Under the pieces are notes generated by a model, which did no database searches, had not been told where the DNA came from, and saw only the letters and a program-made list of their open reading frames with translations. A stretch of 64,000 nt of DNA from Paeniglutamicibacter sulfureus. Lineage in GTDB: Bacteria; Actinomycetota; Actinomycetes; Actinomycetales; Micrococcaceae. A program made the position numbers and the translations under genes. Positions 26,909-36,120 of this stretch are shown one piece after another (position 1 is the first letter of the stretch; the number at the start of each line of letters is the position of its first letter). The stretch lies in assembly GCF_030512175.1 (NCBI RefSeq), contig NZ_JAULBL010000002.1, positions 2,292,149 through 2,356,148 on the forward strand, in the 5' to 3' direction.

Positions 26909-27610
26909 ATGCCTTCAACAGAAGAGCTTTTGAAGCGTCTCGGGGTCACTATTGACCCCGAGACGCTTCGTCTTGCCCTCACACACCGTTCCTACGCCTA
27001 CGAGCATGGTGGCATCCCCACCAATGAACGTCTGGAATTCCTGGGAGACTCCGTGCTCGGCTATGCCGTCACCGACCACCTCTACAAGAATTACCCGGAC
27101 CTGCCCGAAGGCGACCTGGCCAAGCGACGTTCCGCCGTTGTCAGTACCCGTGCCCTGGCTGGTATCGCCCGTTCCCTTGGCGTAGGGGAATTCATTCTCT
27201 TGGGTCAAGGTGAAATCCTGACCAATGGCAAGGACAAGTCGTCCATTCTTGCTGACACGATGGAATCCCTCATCGGTGCGACCTTCCTGAACCACGGGAT
27301 TGAAGTGGCCAGGCAAATGGTCATGCGCCTCATCCTGCCGTTGTTGCACGACGTGGACGTCCTGGGCGCCGGGACCGACTGGAAAACCGCTATCCAGGAA
27401 ATCGCCGCAGCCAAGAAGCTCGGCGCCATCGAGTACCGTGTCACGGGCTCCGGCCCCGACCACGCACGTACCTACATCGCCGTGCTCCATATTGGCGGCA
27501 CACCGTACGGGCAGGGAACCGGTCCCTCCAAGAAGGAAGCCGAGCAGGAATCAGCGGCAGTGACCTGGAAATTGGTCGGCCCGCAGAATGACTCGGCCAA
27601 GGCCAACTAA
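26909..27610 (+). CDS. rnc: ribonuclease III
   Basis: RNase III cuts double-stranded RNA and processes rRNA precursors. The 233-residue protein has the catalytic signature NERLEFLGDSVLG (about residues 40-52), the second acidic site in ADTMESLIGATF (about 115-126), and a C-terminal double-stranded RNA-binding domain from about residue 155 (DWKTAIQEIAAAKK, GTGPSKKEAEQESA). Codons about 9-20 form a perfect 16-bp hairpin in the mRNA, listed separately; it could be the enzyme's own substrate. The ATG follows rpmF by 9 bp with only a weak ribosome site. Confidence 0.97.
   Translation: MPSTEELLKRLGVTIDPETLRLALTHRSYAYEHGGIPTNERLEFLGDSVLGYAVTDHLYKNYPDLPEGDLAKRRSAVVSTRALAGIARSLGVGEFILLGQGEILTNGKDKSSILADTMESLIGATFLNHGIEVARQMVMRLILPLLHDVDVLGAGTDWKTAIQEIAAAKKLGAIEYRVTGSGPDHARTYIAVLHIGGTPYGQGTGPSKKEAEQESAAVTWKLVGPQNDSAKAN
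26932..26969 (+). promoter_or_regulatory. perfect 16-bp intragenic hairpin, candidate RNase III autoregulatory site
   Basis: Left arm GAAGCGTCTCGGGGTC (26932-26947), loop ACTATT, right arm GACCCCGAGACGCTTC (26954-26969). All 16 pairs match and one more U-G pair can form outside. It begins 23 nt after the rnc start codon. RNase III is known to limit its own expression by cutting stem-loops in its own message in several bacteria. That this hairpin does so here is inference. Confidence 0.6.
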
Positions 27611-27613
27611 GCA

Positions 27614-28531
27614 ATGCCTGAACTTCCGGAAGTCGAGGTTGTTCGGCGAGGTCTGGAGGACTGGGTCGTTGGTCGGACCGTCGAAGCGGTCCAGGTCGTA
27701 GATCCACGATCGGTTCGCCGACATCTCGGAGGACCGGCTGATTTCACCGCGAGCCTAACCAGGACCGGCATTGGCGCGGCGGTGCGCCGCGGAAAGTTCC
27801 TGTGGTTGCTGCTCGACGGATTGCCAAGGCCCAGCGCGTTGGTGGCCCATCTGGGCATGAGCGGACAGCTGTTGGTGGAGGAGCCCGCCGCGCCGGACGA
27901 GAAGCACCTGAAGGTGCGCCTTGAACTGTCTCCAGAGGCCAACAAGCCGAACCAACTGCGGTTCATCGACCAAAGAATCTTTGGCGGCATGTTTCTCTCG
28001 CCCCTGGTGCCCACCGGTGACCAATTTCCCGGAGGCCAAGGTTCCGAGGCACCGTGGATTCCAGAGGCCGCGGCTCACATCGCCCGGGATGTCCTTGATC
28101 CCGCTTCGACCCCCGAGGTCCTCTATCAAGCCCTGCGCAAGAAGAATACTCAAGTCAAGCGCGCAATCCTGGACCAGCAGGTCATTTCCGGTGTCGGGAA
28201 CATCTACGCGGACGAAGCACTTTGGGCCGCCAAGCTGCACGGTCTGCGCTCCACCGCCACGATCCGCCGCCCCGATGTAATACGACTCCACACTGCACTC
28301 GTGGACGTCATGGGCCGTGCGCTTGTTGCCGGCGGAACAAGCTTCGACGCGCTTTATGTCAACGTCAACGGAGCTTCCGGTTACTTTGACAGGTCGCTGA
28401 ACGCCTACGGCCGCGAAGGCCGGGACTGCCAGCGTTGTGCCGAGGAGGGCGTGCTGTCGGTGATCAGGCGCGATCCCTTCATGGGACGCTCCTCCTACAG
28501 TTGTCCCAGGTGCCAGCGCAAGCCCCGCTAG
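27614..28531 (+). CDS. mutM: formamidopyrimidine-DNA glycosylase
   Basis: MutM removes 8-oxoguanine and formamidopyrimidines from DNA and nicks the abasic site. The mature protein starts with the catalytic [13 protein letters not shown] (Pro2 nucleophile, Glu3). It has [20 protein letters not shown] region features, the helix-two-turn-helix [15 protein letters not shown], and a C-terminal zinc finger with CQRC and CPRC. At 305 residues the length is normal. It follows rnc by 3 bp and ends 28 bp before the convergent serine hydrolase. Confidence 0.96.
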   Translation: MPELPEVEVVRRGLEDWVVGRTVEAVQVVDPRSVRRHLGGPADFTASLTRTGIGAAVRRGKFLWLLLDGLPRPSALVAHLGMSGQLLVEEPAAPDEKHLKVRLELSPEANKPNQLRFIDQRIFGGMFLSPLVPTGDQFPGGQGSEAPWIPEAAAHIARDVLDPASTPEVLYQALRKKNTQVKRAILDQQVISGVGNIYADEALWAAKLHGLRSTATIRRPDVIRLHTALVDVMGRALVAGGTSFDALYVNVNGASGYFDRSLNAYGREGRDCQRCAEEGVLSVIRRDPFMGRSSYSCPRCQRKPR

Positions 28532-28559
28532 GCCAAAAATGCCCCGCGGGACTTGACCG

Positions 28560-29396
28560 TTACAACCCCTGGACCTCGGCGACCACCTGGTCGTTAAACG
28601 GTGCCCATGCCTCGACCGCCCATGGGCCAAAGGGTTTGTCGGTCAAAGTCACACAGGCCGCACCCAGTACCGGGTCGACCCAAAGGAACGTTCCAGCCTG
28701 GCCAAAGTGTCCGTAGGTTTCCGGCGAGTTCAGCGTGCCGGTCCAGTGCGGGGACTTCTCCGACCGGATTTCAAAACCCAGTCCCCAGGTGTTGTTCTTT
28801 TGCCGTCCGTAGCCGGGGAGGATCCCGGGAAGGTCCGGGAAAACCACGTGGGTTGCCTGGGAATGGGTTTGCACGTCCAACAGCGTCGGGTCCTGCAATT
28901 CGGCCGCGAACGTCATGAGATCGCCCAGGGTCGAGACGCCGTCCGCTGCGGCGCTGCCGTCCAGGGATGTGGAGTCCATGCCGAGCGGTTGCAAGACGGC
29001 TTCGCCCAGGTAGTCGGCGAATTTCATGTCGGTGGCTTTCTCCAGTGTCTCGGCCAAGACCTCAAAGCCGGCATTCGAATACAGGCGCCGGTCACCAGGG
29101 GCAAAGCGCACCTTGCGTTCGGCAAAATCGTAACCGGAGGTGTGGGCCAGGAGATGCTTCACGGTGGAGCCTTCGGGGCCGGCCGGCGTGTCGTGCTCGA
29201 AAGCTCCCTCCTCCACCGCGACCAGAAATGCGTAGGCACTGAGCAGCTTGGTGACTGAGGCAAGTGCAAAGCGGTGCTCAACATCGCCGTGTGATCCCAG
29301 GACTGCGCCGTCGGCGGCAACCACGGCCGAAGCCGCCTGTGTCGAAGGCCATGAATCGATGGCCGAAAGACTCTTCAAAGGGTCTTCTCCTAGCAT
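28560..29396 (-). CDS. beta-lactamase-family serine hydrolase
   Basis: The 278-residue protein belongs to the class C beta-lactamase/DD-peptidase-like family (serine hydrolases of varied function). It has the nucleophile motif SVTK (in FALASVTKLLSAYAF), HTSGYDF, and a tyrosine motif YSNAGFEVL (YxN). No signal peptide is visible, so it is likely cytoplasmic. It lies between mutM and smc on the opposite strand, a place where relatives often have no gene. The substrate is unknown; antibiotic hydrolysis should not be assumed. Confidence 0.85.
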   Translation of the reverse strand: MLGEDPLKSLSAIDSWPSTQAASAVVAADGAVLGSHGDVEHRFALASVTKLLSAYAFLVAVEEGAFEHDTPAGPEGSTVKHLLAHTSGYDFAERKVRFAPGDRRLYSNAGFEVLAETLEKATDMKFADYLGEAVLQPLGMDSTSLDGSAAADGVSTLGDLMTFAAELQDPTLLDVQTHSQATHVVFPDLPGILPGYGRQKNNTWGLGFEIRSEKSPHWTGTLNSPETYGHFGQAGTFLWVDPVLGAACVTLTDKPFGPWAVEAWAPFNDQVVAEVQGL

Positions 29397-29514
29397 TCTT
29401 GATGAAAATACCTGTATGCCGGGCTTGACCTACGCTCTTGAGCCAACCTGACTCGATAGTATGGAAGGCAGCCCTCCGACCACTTTAGTCACCAATTAGC
29501 CAGGACGCTCCCAC

Positions 29515-32500
29515 GTGCATTTGAAAACACTCACCGTTCGCGGATTCAAGTCGTTTGCCTCGGCAACGACCTTTGAATTCGAACCGGGTGTCACCGCCGT
29601 GGTCGGCCCCAATGGTTCGGGCAAGTCAAACGTTGTCGATGCACTTGCCTGGGTCATGGGGGAGCAGGGCGCCAAGACCTTGCGTGGCGGCAAGATGGAG
29701 GATGTCATCTTCGCCGGCACCTCCGGCCGCGCGCCGCTTGGCCGCGCGCATGTCTCCCTGACGATCGACAACAGCGACGGTGCGCTTCCCATCGAATACG
29801 CAGAAGTCACCATTTCCAGGACCCTGTTCAGGGCGGGCGGCTCCGAGTACGCCATCAACGGCAATTCATGCAGGCTCCTGGACATCCAGGAACTCCTCTC
29901 GGACTCCGGCCTGGGACGGGAAATGCACGTGATCGTCGGCCAAGGACAGCTTGACCGAATCCTGCATGCCACGCCCGAGGACCGCAGGGGCTTCATCGAG
30001 GAGGCCGCCGGTGTTCTCAAGCACCGTCGGCGCAAGGAAAAGACCGTACGGAAACTTGACGCCATGCAGGGCAACCTGAACCGGCTCGAAGACCTCACCA
30101 GCGAGATCCGCCGCCAGCTCACACCCCTTGGCAAACAAGCCAAGATCGCCCGCCGCGCCCAGAGCGTCCAGTTCGACGTGCGTGATGCCAAGTCCAGGCT
30201 CCTGGCCGATGACCTGGTGACCTTACGCGACACACTGGAAAAGGACATCGCCGACGAAGAGTCACAGCGGTCAGCCCAGCAAGTGGTCCAGGCCCGGCTC
30301 GAAGAAGCCCGGGCTGAGCTCACCAAGCTTGAAGTCGCGGCTGCCCACGCCACCCCCGCCCTCAATAAGGCGCGGGACCTCTGGTTTGGCTTGACCTCCA
30401 CGCGGGAACGCTTCAGGTCCCTGGGTGCCCTGTCAGCGGAACGCTCCCGCCTGCTCGGAACCGACGGCATTGAAGCCGACCCGAGCCGTGATCCCGACCG
30501 GCTCGAAGCACAGGCTGAGCGACTGCGCGAAGAGCTGGAGGAACTCGAGGAAAACCTCGAGATTCGCCAGGAGCTGCTTGAGGAAGCCCTCGAGGCCAAA
30601 TCGCAGGCCGAGGAAGCAGCACATGCCGAACAACAGCGCCTGACCACTGAATTGCGGGTGGCAGCGGACCGCAGGGAAGGGCTCGCCCGGCTCGCCGGGC
30701 AAGTGGGCGCCTCCCGCAGCAAAGTCGAAGCGGCAGAAGGTGAATTGGGCAGGTTGCGCGAGTCGCTTCAGGGCTGGTCAGCGCGTCGCGAGGGTACCGC
30801 CAACGAGTTTGCCGCCCTTGAGCAACAGGCGGCATCCGTCCAGGACGGAGAGGAAGACCTCGATACGGCCTATGAACATGCTGCCGACCGCCACGAGGCG
30901 CTGGTAGCCCAGATGGATACCCAACGCCGGACTGAACAAGAACTTGCCACGCAATTGGGTTCCCTGCGCGGAAGGCTTGAGGCGCTGCGCGAGGGGGCCG
31001 TCCGCAAGGATGCCTCGGAAGATATCCTTGCCGGCGGGCATGAAGGCATGCTGGGGCGCCTCTCGGAACACCTGGAAGTCGAGACGGGCTATGAGATTGC
31101 CGTTGCGGCCGCCTTGGGCCCGATTGCCGAAGCCATTGCCGTCCAGGAACTGGACCACGCCCTGGAGATCCTGGGCGGGCTGCGCGCATCAGAGGGAGGG
31201 CGTGTCCATCTGGTCAGTGGAAATCTTGACGCCTCTTCCCACGGCATATCGCCTGCGTCTTCGGGGAAGCATGTATTGGACGTCATCAGTGCACCCGAAG
31301 CATTGCGCGGCACGTTGGCACACCTGTTGGGAACCACGGTGGTCGCCACGGACCTTGCCGAGGCGAAGCATTTGTTGTCACAGGATGCAGGTACCCGGGC
31401 AGTGACACTGGCCGGTGACATTCTCACTGCGGGTTCTGCCAGTGGCGGCACCGCTGCCGCCCCTTCGCTGATAGAACAGAACGCAGCCATCGCCGAAACC
31501 GAAGCCGAACTGGCTCTGATTGAGGAACGCCTTGGTTCCTTGCGCCTGGAGGCAGCTGACCTCACCGCCGGGCTCATGGCCGCCGAGGAGGCCGCAGACA
31601 CGGCATTGAGCCGTTTGCACGATTCGGATGCGAGGATCTCGGCCGTAGCCCAGCGCATGGAGCACCTGGGATCCCTGCTCCGACAGGGCCAGGACGAACG
31701 CGAGCGCCTCGAACAGCAGATTGCCATTGCCCAGGAAAAGCTGGAAGTGGAGCAGGAGAAGCTCGCCGAACTCATTGAGCGCCTGGACATGGCCCAGGAG
31801 TCACCTGCGGAACACGAACCAGAGACTGACCAGCGCGATGAACTGGCGGCTGCCGCCTCAAGCGCGCGGCAAAAGGAACTGGATGCCCGTCTGGCCCTGC
31901 GCAGCGCGGAGGAGCGTGCCAACGGGCTGCGCGGTCGGGTCGAGTCCCTGAAACGTGCGGCGGAAACCGAACGCCGGGCACGTGCCGAGGCGCAACGCCG
32001 GGCCGAGATCCGCCGCAAGCAGGCCGCCGCTGCCCGCGAGGTCTCGGCCAAGGTCGAACGCGTCGTTTCGTTCATGGATATATCGATCGAGCTGGCCGAC
32101 CGGGAGCGGGAAGAGTTCCAGGCCCGGCGCGAGGAACTGGAAGCCGAACTTTCCCTCGTGCGCGGACGCGTCGACAAGCTGGGCCATGAGTTGGCGGAGC
32201 TGACGAATTCTGTCCACCGCGACGAGATGGCTCGGGCAGAACAGCGCATGCGCATTGAATCGCTGGAGAACCGATCCATAGAGGAACTCGGGTTGACCAG
32301 CGAGCACCTCATTGAGAACTTCGGTCCGCACCTGCCGGTTCCGCAGCCCGCTGCCGAGGACGACAAATGGGCTGCCCTGCGCGCTGAAGTAGATGACGAG
32401 GGCAACGCCATACCCGAAGGAATCCCGTTTGACCGCGTCGAGCAGGAAAAAAGGCTGAAAAGGGCCGAACGGGATCTTGCTGCGTTGGGCAGGGTCAATC

Positions 32501-33105
32501 CGCTGGCGCTGGAAGAGTTCGCTGCGCTTGAGGAGAGGCACAAGTTCCTGACCTCGCAACTGGAGGACCTGCGGAAGAGCCGCAAGGACCTGCTCGATAT
32601 CATCAAGGACGTCGACGAGCGCGTGGAGCGTGCCTTCACGGAGGCCTATAACGACACCGCGGCACAGTTCGAGCGGGTCTTTGGGAGATTGTTCCCCGGG
32701 GGAGAAGGGCGCCTGGTCCTCACGGATCCGGAGAACATGCTGACCACCGGCATTGAAGTGGAAGCCCGTCCCGCCGGGAAGAAGATCAAGCGGCTTTCCT
32801 TGCTCTCCGGTGGCGAGCGGTCGTTGACTGCCGTCGCACTGTTGGTGGCGATCTTCAAGGCACGTCCGTCACCCTTCTACGTCATGGATGAAGTGGAAGC
32901 CGCGCTGGACGACACCAACCTGGGTCGCCTGATCACCATCTTCGAGGAGCTGCGCGAATCCAGCCAACTCATCGTGATCACGCACCAAAAGCGCACCATG
33001 GAAGTGGCGGACGCGCTCTACGGCGTCACCATGCGTGGAGACGGCGTTTCCATGGTGATCAGCCAGCGCATCGAACGGTTGGCGCGCGAAGTCGAACTGA
33101 TATGA
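29515..33105 (+). CDS. smc: chromosome segregation protein SMC
   Basis: SMC is the core of the bacterial condensin that compacts and separates chromosomes. The 1,196-residue protein has the N-terminal head with Walker A VVGPNGSGKSNVVDALAW (about residue 30), two long coiled coils rich in Glu, Arg and Ala, a hinge at about 510-640 (VETGYEIAVAAALGP, IVVQ-type dimer region), and the C-terminal head with signature LLSGGERSLTAVALL (about 1095) and Walker B FYVMDEVEAALDD (about 1122). The start is GTG 29515. In relatives ftsY follows; here two wall-decoration genes and a transporter lie between. Confidence 0.97.
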   Translation: MHLKTLTVRGFKSFASATTFEFEPGVTAVVGPNGSGKSNVVDALAWVMGEQGAKTLRGGKMEDVIFAGTSGRAPLGRAHVSLTIDNSDGALPIEYAEVTISRTLFRAGGSEYAINGNSCRLLDIQELLSDSGLGREMHVIVGQGQLDRILHATPEDRRGFIEEAAGVLKHRRRKEKTVRKLDAMQGNLNRLEDLTSEIRRQLTPLGKQAKIARRAQSVQFDVRDAKSRLLADDLVTLRDTLEKDIADEESQRSAQQVVQARLEEARAELTKLEVAAAHATPALNKARDLWFGLTSTRERFRSLGALSAERSRLLGTDGIEADPSRDPDRLEAQAERLREELEELEENLEIRQELLEEALEAKSQAEEAAHAEQQRLTTELRVAADRREGLARLAGQVGASRSKVEAAEGELGRLRESLQGWSARREGTANEFAALEQQAASVQDGEEDLDTAYEHAADRHEALVAQMDTQRRTEQELATQLGSLRGRLEALREGAVRKDASEDILAGGHEGMLGRLSEHLEVETGYEIAVAAALGPIAEAIAVQELDHALEILGGLRASEGGRVHLVSGNLDASSHGISPASSGKHVLDVISAPEALRGTLAHLLGTTVVATDLAEAKHLLSQDAGTRAVTLAGDILTAGSASGGTAAAPSLIEQNAAIAETEAELALIEERLGSLRLEAADLTAGLMAAEEAADTALSRLHDSDARISAVAQRMEHLGSLLRQGQDERERLEQQIAIAQEKLEVEQEKLAELIERLDMAQESPAEHEPETDQRDELAAAASSARQKELDARLALRSAEERANGLRGRVESLKRAAETERRARAEAQRRAEIRRKQAAAAREVSAKVERVVSFMDISIELADREREEFQARREELEAELSLVRGRVDKLGHELAELTNSVHRDEMARAEQRMRIESLENRSIEELGLTSEHLIENFGPHLPVPQPAAEDDKWAALRAEVDDEGNAIPEGIPFDRVEQEKRLKRAERDLAALGRVNPLALEEFAALEERHKFLTSQLEDLRKSRKDLLDIIKDVDERVERAFTEAYNDTAAQFERVFGRLFPGGEGRLVLTDPENMLTTGIEVEARPAGKKIKRLSLLSGGERSLTAVALLVAIFKARPSPFYVMDEVEAALDDTNLGRLITIFEELRESSQLIVITHQKRTMEVADALYGVTMRGDGVSMVISQRIERLAREVELI

Positions 33106-33143
33106 TGCTTGTCAATCTTCGGTTTATACGTTAAAGGGTGGGC

Positions 33144-34619
33144 ATGGGCTTGTTCGGTTTTGGCAGGAATTCGTCGAAAGCCAGTAATGCGAAGTCCTTG
33201 GGGCACCCCGAGGTGGATCCTCGAGCTCCGGCGATCGATATGACGGAACCCGCCGCAGGTGAAATGGATTCGCCGAACGGGACGGATGGCTGCATCATTA
33301 GCGTCATCATCCCCGTGTACAACACCATGCCGTACCTGACCGAGCTGCTGAACTCGCTCGAGGCACAGGACCTGGACAAGGGCAGCTTCGAGGTCATTGC
33401 AGTCAACGACGGTTCGACCGACTACAGTGGCGAGATCCTGGATGTGTATGCCAAGCGCAACGCGAACTTCCGCGTGGTCCACCAGGAGAACAGCGGATGG
33501 CCGGGCAAGCCGCGCAACGTCGGGATCGACGTCGCGCGCGGCGAGTATGTCTTCTTCTGCGACGGCGACGACGTACTGGGGCGCGAGGCGCTGCGCCGCA
33601 TGGCCGAGTATGCGCAACGCCACCACGTGGACATCCTGATCCCCAAAATGGTCGGCTTGGGCGGACGCAAGGTCATGTCCGGCCTCTACCGGGCCACGCG
33701 ACTTGACACCCCGCTGGAAGTCGCGCTGCGTTCGCTGAACCCCATCAAGCTCATCCGCCGCTCAATCATGCTCGAGAACGGGATCCGCTTCAAGGAAGAG
33801 CCGGTGCGCCTGGAGGACGGCATGGCCGTCACCGAGGCGTACATGGCCGCCGGGCGCATCTCCATCCTTTCCGACTACGACTACTACCAGGCGCGGTCGC
33901 GCAGCGACGGGCAAAACATCAGCATCCGACTCATCGAGCCGCTGGGGTATGTGGGCTCGCTCAGCGAAATCGCCCGGATTGTGACCGAACACGTGGGCGA
34001 CGCCGAGCGCGCACGGAAGCTGGTGGCCGCCCTGTTCATCCGGAAGGGCCTGCGCTTCTACGAGGGCAAGCGGTTCCTTGACTACGACGACGAGGGCCGC
34101 AGCCAGTGGATGGGTGCGCACGCTCGGCTCCTGGACCGGTTCCTGCCGGGAGACACCACCGGCCTGTTTGACGGAGTGCACCGGGTGCGGGTGGCAGCGA
34201 TCCGCGCCGGACGGCTTGACGAGCTCGTGAGGCTGGCCGAGGCCGACCTCGCCAGCGCCCGCAATCCAGATCTGGTCGCGCTGGATGCCACCGCATCAGG
34301 CGTCCGCCTCCAGATTCGAAGTTATGCGACGGACCGCACCGCGCGCGAAGTGATCATCGAGGACCGCGACACGGGCCAGAAGGCCGGTATTCCACTCGTG
34401 GTTGGCGAAGGCGGGCTGCTGTACGCCGCCCTGGACAGCTCTGCGATGGCCGCAACCCTGCAGCGTCTGGGCAACGTTTGGCTCTCCTACAACACCGAGG
34501 ACACCGATCTTCGGCGCGTCGCGATGGATGGCGAAATACCCTCCGCCGATTCAAACAAGGTGCGCTATTACCGCACGGCGCACGGGTTCTTCAGCATCGA
34601 TGTGCGTAAGGCCGGCTGA
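33144..34619 (+). CDS. family 2 glycosyltransferase, TarS/TarP-like
   Basis: The N-terminal GT2 domain (about residues 50-270) begins with SVIIPVYNTMPYLTELLNSL, then VIAVNDGSTDYSGE, HQENSGWPGKPRNVGID, and the metal motif FFCDGDDVLG. VRLEDGMAVTEAYMAA carries the ED acceptor-site acids. The C-terminal half (~200 residues) is a separate beta-rich region. Start ATG 33144 lies 5 bp after AAAGGG; an in-frame GTG is 6 bp earlier. It is a full-length paralogue of 45661-47151. The layout resembles enzymes that attach sugars to teichoic acid, but that is a fold-level inference. Confidence 0.85.
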   Translation: MGLFGFGRNSSKASNAKSLGHPEVDPRAPAIDMTEPAAGEMDSPNGTDGCIISVIIPVYNTMPYLTELLNSLEAQDLDKGSFEVIAVNDGSTDYSGEILDVYAKRNANFRVVHQENSGWPGKPRNVGIDVARGEYVFFCDGDDVLGREALRRMAEYAQRHHVDILIPKMVGLGGRKVMSGLYRATRLDTPLEVALRSLNPIKLIRRSIMLENGIRFKEEPVRLEDGMAVTEAYMAAGRISILSDYDYYQARSRSDGQNISIRLIEPLGYVGSLSEIARIVTEHVGDAERARKLVAALFIRKGLRFYEGKRFLDYDDEGRSQWMGAHARLLDRFLPGDTTGLFDGVHRVRVAAIRAGRLDELVRLAEADLASARNPDLVALDATASGVRLQIRSYATDRTAREVIIEDRDTGQKAGIPLVVGEGGLLYAALDSSAMAATLQRLGNVWLSYNTEDTDLRRVAMDGEIPSADSNKVRYYRTAHGFFSIDVRKAG

Positions 34620-34666
34620 CAGTCTCCTGACCGGATCCACGCCCTCCTGTTGGTAGGCTGGTCACC

Positions 34667-34722
34667 CACGGGCCGCCCCGTGCGGTTTCCGAATTGAAAG
34701 CGTGGACCGCGATGCGGTCCAC
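34667..34722. promoter_or_regulatory. two hairpins upstream of the pyruvyltransferase gene
   Basis: The 132-bp gap holds two inverted repeats. One is CACGGG-CCGC-CCCGTG (34667-34682). The other is a perfect 9-bp dyad with a 3-nt centre, GTGGACCGC-GAT-GCGGTCCAC (34702-34722), about 30 bp before the start codon. They could be a weak terminator for the upstream gene and an operator or leader hairpin for the next. Function is not known. Confidence 0.4.
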
Positions 34723-34751
34723 TGACACTCTGGGCGAAAGAATTAGACTTG

Positions 34752-35969
34752 ATGACTGCTGGAATGATGCGACTGCTGGTTTCGGAATTGGCCAACGGGC
34801 CTGACGCGGAACGGCTCTTCACCAGCTTCACCGCCAGCCAGGACGCCGTGCGAGCCACGCTGCCGATCCTCGGCTCCACGGTCGCGGTGCGTGCTGTGCC
34901 GGACGCCACTGGCTACATGGTAGGCCTTGTCGCCCTCAATGGCGCCGCCCTCAAGTGGCTCAACGACGTGTTCATCACCAAGGCATCCGTTGGCTTTGAC
35001 GCGGCCGGCAACCCGATGCATACCCTGGAACGAGGGGTCCCGGTTGGCCTGCTCGCTGAGGCCATCGTTCGGGTCGCCGGGACCGCACTGGCCCTGCGTC
35101 ACCAGGAAGAAGCCGGCGACTTCGCCCCGGGAAGTACAGTGGCCATGCACTGGTACTCGGCTAAGTTCAACTTCGGCGACTGGATAGGTCCGCAGCTCGT
35201 CCAGGCTTACACCGGGCGACAGCCAGTGCAATCCGACCGGCCCGGTGTCGGCGGCCGGGTGCTCTACAGCGTCGGCTCGATCCTGCACAGAGTCACCCGG
35301 AACAACGTCGATGTCTGGGGCAGCGGCTTGATGCGCCCGCTAACCGCCAAGGAGATCGAGGTCCGCTCGGCACTCAAAGGCGTGAAGATCCAGGCGGTGC
35401 GCGGCAAGGACACCCGTCGCGAGCTGCAGGAGTCGCTCGGCTGGGACGTCCCGGAAGTATACGGGGACCCGGCACTGCTGCTGCCCGACATCATCCACCC
35501 GGCCAATGCCCCGCACGGACAGGTTGCTGTGGTCCCGCACTACGTGCACCTGCCGCAGCTCGACATACACGGAATCGGCGGGCGACTCGTTGATGTGCGC
35601 GGCGACGTCAAATCCGTTGTGGAGCAGCTGGCGGGGGCGAGTGCCGTGGTCTCCAGCTCGCTGCATGGGCTGATAGTGGCCCAAGCCTACGGGGTGCCGT
35701 GGGTGTGGCTGGACGTGACGGACCATCAGCTTGGTGGCAAGGACTTCAAGTTCGAGGACTTCTTCACTTGCCTCGACCGGAACGCGGTCTGTCGCGTGCA
35801 GATCTCCAAGGAAGAGCTGGCGACCACCGACCTTGCCGCCTTCGCCGCGCAGGCCACGCTCCCGGAACTGCACATTGACCTGCAACTGCTGCGCGACGCC
35901 CTGCCCGTGGCACACGCCGAGGGCCCGCTGCGCGCGCAATACCGAGCCGAAATCCAGGCACTGCGGTAG
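34752..35969 (+). CDS. polysaccharide pyruvyltransferase family protein
   Basis: These enzymes add a pyruvate ketal to sugars of wall polymers or exopolysaccharides, which gives negative charge and can anchor surface proteins. The family fold appears from about residue 130: NFGDWIGPQLVQAYTG, then VWGSGLM, AVRGKDTRRELQE, VYGDPALLLPDI, and the C-terminal VVSSSLHGLIVAQAYGVPW. The first ~120 residues are unusual and unrecognised. ATG 34752 is used; a TTG directly before it is in frame. With the preceding glycosyltransferase it forms a small polymer-decoration unit between smc and ftsY. Confidence 0.87.
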   Translation: MTAGMMRLLVSELANGPDAERLFTSFTASQDAVRATLPILGSTVAVRAVPDATGYMVGLVALNGAALKWLNDVFITKASVGFDAAGNPMHTLERGVPVGLLAEAIVRVAGTALALRHQEEAGDFAPGSTVAMHWYSAKFNFGDWIGPQLVQAYTGRQPVQSDRPGVGGRVLYSVGSILHRVTRNNVDVWGSGLMRPLTAKEIEVRSALKGVKIQAVRGKDTRRELQESLGWDVPEVYGDPALLLPDIIHPANAPHGQVAVVPHYVHLPQLDIHGIGGRLVDVRGDVKSVVEQLAGASAVVSSSLHGLIVAQAYGVPWVWLDVTDHQLGGKDFKFEDFFTCLDRNAVCRVQISKEELATTDLAAFAAQATLPELHIDLQLLRDALPVAHAEGPLRAQYRAEIQALR

Positions 35970-36120
35970 CCACCTCTGTTTGCACGCATTTTGCTGTGTC
36001 CCTCCCGGCGACGACCGGTGAGGGGCGCATTGCATTGCCGGGAACCGTTCACGCGTAGGCCCTGGGGAGAAGCACATCCATGTGGCTCTTTGAACCCCGC
36101 AACCCTGCGCCAATCCGGGA

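Noticed and set aside
31089-32639. 516-codon open frame antisense to smc
   Set aside because: It is the reverse shadow of a clear SMC coiled-coil region in GC-rich DNA; it is Ser/Arg-rich and has no domain or ribosome site.
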